Source: Collodictyon triciliatum (lineage: Eukaryota > CRuMs). Taken from it: DNA of 28,514 nucleotides. The notes under the pieces are model-generated. The model was given only the letters and a program-made list of their open reading frames with translations, was not told the DNA's origin and ran no database searches. The position numbers and the translations under genes were made by a program. Below, piece by piece: positions 19,340 to 28,514 of this stretch (positions are counted from its first letter, which is position 1; every line of letters starts with the position of its first letter). The stretch covers positions 1 to 28,514 of the forward strand of contig JBHJMP010000975.1 of the NCBI GenBank assembly GCA_043381765.1. The letters are read 5' to 3'.

Positions 19340-22149
19340 TTTGTTTACTTTTTCCCTACAAACCAAATTATGTACTCTTTTTCTTTTATTTCAAATAAAT
19401 TATCATGGACTTGTGAGTTTACCAATTAAAAAAAAACACACACAGCGGATGGAATCAGTGTCAAGTTCCCGGCAATGTCTCCCACCATGACTGAAGGGCG
19501 CATCGTTACATGGAGGAAAAAAGAGGGTACGTATATATTGCTGGTGTAATCAAAACACAGAATGGGAGCACAAAGCGATACAGCACAACTAGATGTAGAT
19601 ATATGCATAATAAATTACCTCTTGCATTAAAGATGAAATAAAACTGCTATGACATGGAATTACAGGAGACAAGGTTTCCCCTGGTGATGCACTCTTTGAG
19701 ATCCAGACTGATAAGGCCACTCTCGACGTGGAGGCCACTGAAGAGGGATTTCTGGCGAAGATTTTGGTACGATTGATGTCCTCTTCCAGACATTAATACC
19801 ATCATTTCATATTGCCATCCTTAATCTATTATTTTGTATATACTTAAAATGCAACGGGTTTTAAACCTATCATGTTAGATGCCTGCTAGCGAGTCAGTCA
19901 TTAAAGTTGGAGATCTTGTAGCCCTAATGGTCGAATCAAAAGACGACATCACCAACGTCAAAGTGCCATCATCGAGTAAACTCCATCCCGAACCAAAACA
20001 GATTAATATTATCCATATTAATGTTCTATGTAAATCTCATGAGACATTCACGTCGATGCTTTTATTTTGTATTCAATTACAATTATGGTGTTAATGTGAT
20101 GTACACCCTTCAATTTGCAGAGCCTGCTGACGCACCTAAAGCTGCTCCACAACCTCCAAAAGCTGCTATCGAAACAAAGCCATCATCGCTTACACTCGTT
20201 TCGTCACCCTCACACAAGGAAGAGGAGCAGACAGTGTTATTCCCCTCTGTACGCAGACTCTTGTCCTCATACAACATCTCTTCCTCCAGCATCAAAGGAA
20301 CCGGTCCAGCTGGGCGAATCACCAAAGGAGATGTCCTCATTTACGTTTCCTCCAAGAAACTCACTGGTTTGTAACATTGATTCACACTTCATCTCAATTT
20401 GATTTAGCTATCCAATTCAAAATTTAGTATCGTCGGTAGACGACTTTCATATATATAATTTTTCAAACATTGAATTTTTGATTTTAATGCCTCTGCTTTG
20501 TGATCCAAAATGTGCAATTAGAGCTTTCACCTGACCAAATCAAAGCTGCGGCTTCCTTGTCACACTCCATTCCGAAGAGAGAGCTCAATACACCTATAGC
20601 AAAATCCTCTCAACCAGTAAAATTTCCGACTCATGATTTTGCATTATGGTTTCAAAAGATATTCTTATGGCCTTTAAATTCAACCTGCATATCATCAATT
20701 CATTTCGGCTATACACAGACCCAACCTTCTGTGGAAAAAGCACTTGGCGCCCAATCGCCATTATCCAAAAAGGACATTCCTCATCTCTCATTGTCTGTAG
20801 AGTGCGACTATGACGAACTCTTGAACACTCACAAGACTGTCAATGGTCTGATACTTTCTTTTATATTATCAAAAGTCCTTTATTACAATATATTGATTGA
20901 TTATGTTTAGTTAAGAAAATCAACCGAAAAGGACTAATTGCCAAGCCCTGACATAGAGCTTTCCGGCGTTGAAAAAAGCATTCCAGTTGAATCCCTTATT
21001 GTAAAAGCTGTTGGTATTGCACTCCGTCAAGTTCCTGAAATGAATGTCCAGTTTGACGCTGGTAAATTTTATAAATAGATTCTTGAACTATTCACATGAG
21101 CCACCGTGTCCGTGTCATAATCTTGGTTTTGTATTTCGTAATTTCTTACGATTTTATAGTAATAAGAAGTATTCTGACTTAAATTTAGCATCCGAAACAT
21201 GGACACAGCAAAATAGTGCATGTGATGTGGAATTGATATCACTTAATCCTGACGATACCACATCCAAAGTGGTTCGAAAAGTTGACAAAGTTGGACTGTC
21301 AGCCATCTCTAGTAGTATCAAAGTATGTGGTATTGCATCGTTACCACCCTTTTTCCAAGCTCGAGTTAGGTTTCCCATCTTATTCATAATCTATTTACTC
21401 GAAGGGAGAACAAGACTCTAAGGATGCGACGTCCGCTCCAGTCAGGTAGTTATATATTTGATGAGCGGATACACGTATCTGTACGAAAAGGGTCGAATAG
21501 AGGCTTATCTTAATTTATACTTTTACAAACTAAAAATTGTTTGGGTGTAACGTTCGTGACCAATTTTATGAAATCTCTCAGCCTCGCCGTATATGATTCT
21601 CTGGAGGTCTTGCACAGCGAGCATATCGTCCGAGCCCCTTCTGTTGCATCTGTATCGGTCGGTTCCGCATACGAGGTAGTCGAGTCATCCAAGCCATCTT
21701 TCTTTGACGTGGACGCTGATTATGTTGGTGTTTCTGACGACCTGGATGAAACAAAGTATGCTGCTGCACTAACCATGATTGATAATCAATTTTTTTTTGT
21801 TTTCGTATGCTCTTTCTGCGAATACTAAAACAGATGATACTCGACAAAATGACTTTTTCTCTTCAAAATTTCTTTGTGATATCATATTATTTGATACTGA
21901 TGAAAACGTGTGCATTCAATCACCCATGTGCCCACTCATGTTCGTCCCTCACTTGAATCAAGAAAAGCGAGCATACCATGATTTAACTCTTCCTTTAGAC
22001 CAATTTCTGCAGATGATGTTAGAGTATCCAACAAAGTGCAGCTCACGGTCTCTTGGGACGCACGCCTGGTTGATGAGCAGACAGCCTCACGCTTCCTCAC
22101 AGTTGTCAAGGAATATATCCAAAACCCGAGTTCCATGCTGCTCAAGTAG
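19169..22149 (+). CDS. PDHX: E2-like pyruvate dehydrogenase E3-binding protein (protein X), 12 exons
   Basis: In the pyruvate dehydrogenase complex this protein would tether E3 to the E2 core. Exons: 19169-19226, 19446-19526, 19666-19766, 19879-19975, 20121-20366, 20522-20616, 20719-20845, 20957-21061, 21189-21322, 21405-21445, about 21540-21755, 22023-22149; about 475 aa. Domains: mitochondrial presequence ([17 protein letters not shown]); lipoyl domain ([16 protein letters not shown], lipoyl Lys in [14 protein letters not shown]); Pro/Ala linker; peripheral subunit-binding domain ([20 protein letters not shown]); E2-type catalytic fold ([29 protein letters not shown]). The E2 active-site motif D-H-R-x-x-D-G reads WDARLVDEQ: the catalytic His is Ala and the Gly is Glu. 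That absence is why I call protein X and not E2. All junctions are GT-AG except the acceptor of exon 11, where no in-phase AG exists. AATAAA at 22154-22159 follows the TAG stop. A degenerate E2 is the alternative. Confidence 0.87.
19285..19343. repeat. (TTTA)n microsatellite in PDHX-like intron 1
   Basis: About 14 tandem TTTA units lie in the first intron of the PDHX-like gene; they cause a Leu-Phe-Ile-Tyr reading frame that is not a protein. Confidence 0.93.
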
Positions 22150-22971
<822 letters not shown>

Positions 22972-23320
22972 ACTGTAAAGAGCCAGAACACCAGTCATAC
23001 AACCAAGGCCTTTAAAATAGTTTGCTCCGCTCTCTGCTTAATTGCTTAAAGCATGAATTGTTATGTAGTTACCTGAAAAAAAAAGAAAGTAAAATAAAAA
23101 AGATTGACTCTGCTTCACTCCTCGTGCAAGTTTGTAAACGTAACACGGAAGAAATACACACACTTTCTTGCTGAGGGCTACTATTGTTCCAGACGATTCC
23201 GGAGTCGAAAACTCCCGCCACTTCTTGGCGAGGACATCACTTGCACTTGACTGTCTGAATCTGCCAAAGGAACTGTTTTCATAACTAAATAAACTCTGCA
23301 AACTGAAACAGGAACGAGAG

Positions 23321-25734
<2,414 letters not shown>

Positions 25735-26127
25735 AAGTAGTCCAGAACAATTCTCTGCCATTCCCGCAGCCCGAACCAACTCGCGATGCCTTTTTCCCTC
25801 GAAAATATCACTTACAAACCAAAACAATTCCCTGATGATGCCCATATAATCCTTTGCTTTTCTCAATTCTCTTTTGCAAGACATTGTTTCTTTCTTCCGT
25901 GTTGAACATTTTCATCGCCCTTACTCGCCGAGAAGCCCTATTTTAAACAAATTGAATAAACAAAGACAAACGAAGCCCCCTTGTCGCATATCACGACATG
26001 TTATTGTTATTAGGTCAGATGAGGTACGTACTGCAGAATGCTGAAGATACATGTGGCTTATTTGAATTAAAAAAAGAAAGGATATTATTTTCATTTCTTA
26101 TACTCTGTTTCTTTCTCTCTTTTATTT

Positions 26128-26765
26128 TTATTGTGGCGCGCCTTCGGGTGTTGTGCGAGGCCTTTGCTTCTTCTGCCGCTCGATTCCAGCCTCGATGATA
26201 AGACGCTCGCGGTACTTTGCGAGGTTGTAGTTGTACCGGGTGATGTCCCTAGGGGTTTTTTTTTCTTTAGCAGACGCCTTTTGACAACACAGGACTCATA
26301 TTTATATTGTAGCATTAGAAAGACAACATTGATGCCGCCTATATCTGATGATGAAGGCGACCCGCACGCACCAGCTGATCGCAGACGTGATAATAAAGGA
26401 GCCTGCTGCTGTCAGGTAGGTTGGGAGTCCTTTCCCTGTTACGCGTTTGAAACATCTACTTATTTACTTTTGTATAGTTTCATCCGCTCATATGAAAAGA
26501 GATCCTTCTCGCAGGGCACCCAAAGTTTTCAATATTATTTAAGAAAAAAGAGTTGAAGATAGCAGCCAAGAAATATCAAAGACTCTGTAGAAAAAAGCGG
26601 AGACGCATGGAACTTACTAGTCATGAAGAATGCCAGGTTTCCAAATGACAGCCCTGCCACGCAACCTAGCATCAGAGACTTCTTGGTGGTTGGGTGAATT
26701 GTTCTCTTGGGTGTGTTGTTTTGTTGGGCTTGCTTGGAGCCAAGAAAGTTGTTCTGTGTGTCCAT
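26128..26765 (-). CDS. COX20: COX20-like cytochrome c oxidase assembly factor, 3 exons
   Basis: COX20 is a small inner-membrane chaperone for COX2 in mitochondrial complex IV assembly. Proposed exons: 26765-26618, 26435-26362, 26277-26128, GT-AG and in phase, giving 123 aa; human COX20 is 118. Exon 1 carries HPTTKKSLMLGCVAG and FGNLAFFMTS, matching the first membrane helix. Exon 2 gives the second helix (AAAGSFIITSAISW). Exon 3 carries the conserved R-Y-N-Y followed by a charged amphipathic helix (LAKYRERLIIEAGIERQKKQ). The join between exons 2 and 3 is my best in-phase choice; it adds a Lys-rich insert (ASAKEKKTPRDIT) before RYNY that animal COX20 lacks, so the true junction may differ. The stop TAA runs directly into an AATAAA-like signal. 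The gene is convergent with the MAPK gene. Confidence 0.75.
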
Positions 26766-27147
26766 GCTGCTGGTGGGTTAGTTAGCTTGCGTTGCGGCGG
26801 AAAAAAAAAGTTTGTTTCTGCAACAAGAAAACTCTGTGATGTGAGCGATTCTAGCGGAGATACTGGCACCGCTATTGACTTGAAGGGCTGGGTGCAGTTT
26901 CCCAGCCTCGAGACTATCCAAGACACTAAGGCCAAGGAGACTGACCAATGAGTTTAGAGACTGATTGACTCCACAGTGGGTAGGGGGAAACTTTGGAAAA
27001 ATGAATGCACTGCGAATGAAGACTTGGACAAGGTTCCTTTTTTTTAAAAAAAAAAAAATTAATAATTATTTGGTCGGCAGACGCAGGAAGAAATTAAATA
27101 AATCTGCGCTCGCACGTTGCAAGAGCAGATACGAATCGATTGGGCTC

Positions 27148-27358
27148 GATCGTGAGAAAAAGAGAAAAAAGAGAAAAACAGAAAAGAGAAAAATAGAAAA
27201 ACAGAAAAACAGAAAAACAGAAAAACAGAAAAACAGAAAAACAGAAAAACAGAAAAACAGAAAAACAGAAAAACAGGAAAGAGAAAAACAGAAAAAGAAA
27301 GAAAAAGAGAAAAACAGAGAAACAGAGAAACAGAAAAACGGAAAAGAGAGAGAAAAAA
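27148..27358. repeat. 8-bp minisatellite GAAAAACA
   Basis: Many tandem AGAAAAAC units with variant units at both ends form a purine-rich minisatellite. The Lys/Thr/Glu frame on + and the Phe/Cys/Ser frame on - are artefacts. The flanks 26766-27147 and 27359-27485 show no supported gene. Confidence 0.93.
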
Positions 27359-27485
27359 AGCTGAGGATAATGTTCATGCGCCTGAGATCGTGAAAGGGAG
27401 AAACGCAGGGCAGCCCTTTGATTTTCCCAGAATAGTGCAAAGAAAAAAAGCATGCCTTATTTGACCTGTTTATTATTCTTCCTTT

Positions 27486-27688
27486 CAGTTTGTGCAGCGT
27501 GGTGGGGATTTCAGCTCTGGTTCGCTAGCCATCGTTTGCGTGGACGCTACTTGGTGGCCGTGTGGCAGAGAAGTAGTCGGTAATCAGTGATTGCATCCTG
27601 CGGTTTGGCCTGTAGCCTGGGTCTTGTGCTTGCGTGAGAGAGGCAAGGCGAGGTTGAATCTCTTTCTCAGCTTCTTTATCAAATAATA
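27486..27688 (-). pseudogene. Retrotransposon 3' fragment (copy E), inverted relative to copy D
   Basis: The minus strand encodes only the last part of the copy A-type protein: AEKEIQPRLASLTQAQ, then a basic stretch, QSLITDYF (27570-27593), SATRPPSSVHANDG and TAG at 27525-27527, followed by a CTGAAAGGAAGAAT 3' end. It is about 200 bp and 5'-truncated. It lies head-to-head with copy D, so the two form an inverted pair. Confidence 0.8.
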
Positions 27689-27689
27689 A

Positions 27690-28112
27690 GATATTGGCAT
27701 TCTGGGCAGTGATGCGAGGCCATTTGCTATGGACTATGTGGATAGCACGCATATACTACACAAAGCAAGATTCAACAACCAGCCACCCATTCCTGATAAT
27801 AAGCTGAATGACATCATTCAAATCTCTTTCCTCAATAGCTTTCTTCGCCACCTGCACGTTCTCTACTACTCAAACCCTGTGAGAAGAGACATGTGGAAAG
27901 GGGCTGAGAAAGAGATTAAACTTCCCCTTGTCTCTCTCATGCAAGCACAAGACCCAGGCTACAGGCCAAACTGCAGGATGCAATTGCTGATTACCGACTA
28001 CTTCCCCGCCACCCGGCCACCAAGTAGCGTTCATGCAAACAATGGCTAGCGAACCAGAGCTGAAATCCCCACCACGCCGCACAAAATTGAAAGGAAGAAT
28101 GAAAAAAAACTT
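27690..28112 (+). pseudogene. 5'-truncated retrotransposon 3' end (copy D)
   Basis: The plus strand encodes FWAVMRGHLLWTMWIARIY, then after a small frameshift near 27755 a frame that stays open to the TAG at 28047-28049: PPIPDNKLNDIIQISFL, basic VRRDMWKGAEKEIK, QLLITDYF (27981-28004), PPSSVHANNG. The 3' end is AAATTGAAAGGAAGAATG plus A residues, as in copies A and E. The zinc-binding domain is missing. The flank 28113-28415 shows no supported gene. Confidence 0.82.
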
Positions 28113-28414
28113 TGCTTTCTTGATACACAAGATTAAAGACCCATCACAGCGCGGTAGAAAGGCAGACACATTCGTTTATCTATTTTTGGAAATTAATATA
28201 ATAGATAGAAAACTATATATCAAGCTTTTTATGTTATTAATAATAGTTACAATTATATCAAATTATTGTACAATTTTCTTCCTATATTATTGTACAATAA
28301 GTTTAATCCGAAGATTTGAACTGAGTCGCTAAGATTCCCAACCCAATTCTTCTAGGCGAAAGTGATCCCTTCGGCTTCATTTCCCCTAGCCGAAATTTTT
28401 TAAAGGGAAACCAA

Positions 28415-28514
<100 letters not shown>

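Noticed and set aside
27066-27453. Frames of repeated Phe-Cys-Phe-Ser-Val or Lys-Thr-Glu-Lys-Gln
   Set aside because: They are translations of the GAAAAACA minisatellite.

Overview
This window comes from an intron-rich unicellular-type eukaryote with an AT-rich genome. The genes have many short GT-AG introns, spliced in consistent phase, with AATAAA-like poly(A) signals. Microsatellites and homopolymer tracts are abundant, and non-LTR retrotransposon debris is frequent. I cannot fix the lineage from sequence alone.

Layout: (1) 1-2303 is simple repeats plus one small open frame at 1440. (2) 2304-5885 (+) is PUS10, rebuilt as 15 exons, 461 codons. (3) 6466-8870 (-) is an AIFM2/FSP1-like FAD/NAD(P)H oxidoreductase, 8 exons, convergent with PUS10; its first intron carries two microsatellites. 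(4) 9029-12420 holds a small unidentified frame, a tiny retroelement-tip insertion and two decayed 3' ends of non-LTR retrotransposons. (5) 12965-13903 (-) is an intronless, GC-rich 2-oxoglutarate/Fe(II) oxygenase that looks foreign. (6) 15010-17205 (-) is a decayed Fanzor (eukaryotic TnpB-like RNA-guided nuclease), interrupted by a 279-bp retrotransposon fragment with its own target-site duplication. (7) 19169-22149 (+) is an E2-like pyruvate dehydrogenase component whose catalytic His is Ala, best read as the E3-binding protein. (8) 23321-25734 (+) is a complete TEY-type MAP kinase, 11 exons. (9) 26128-26765 (-) is a COX20-like assembly factor. (10) 27486-28514 is two head-to-head retrotransposon 3' ends and an (AAT)n array.

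The host genes do not form one pathway. PDHX, COX20 and perhaps AIFM2 concern mitochondrial or quinone metabolism, PUS10 acts on RNA and the MAPK in signalling.

The most interesting signals are mobile. The first is the Fanzor relic, which keeps all three expected RuvC acidic residues. The second is a pair of 24-28 bp insertions made only of the extreme 3' tip of a retrotransposon and flanked by perfect 14-15 bp duplications. The third is a PCNA-binding (PIP-box) motif, Q-x-x-I-T-D-[FY]-F, kept in frame at the C-terminus of four retrotransposon copies.
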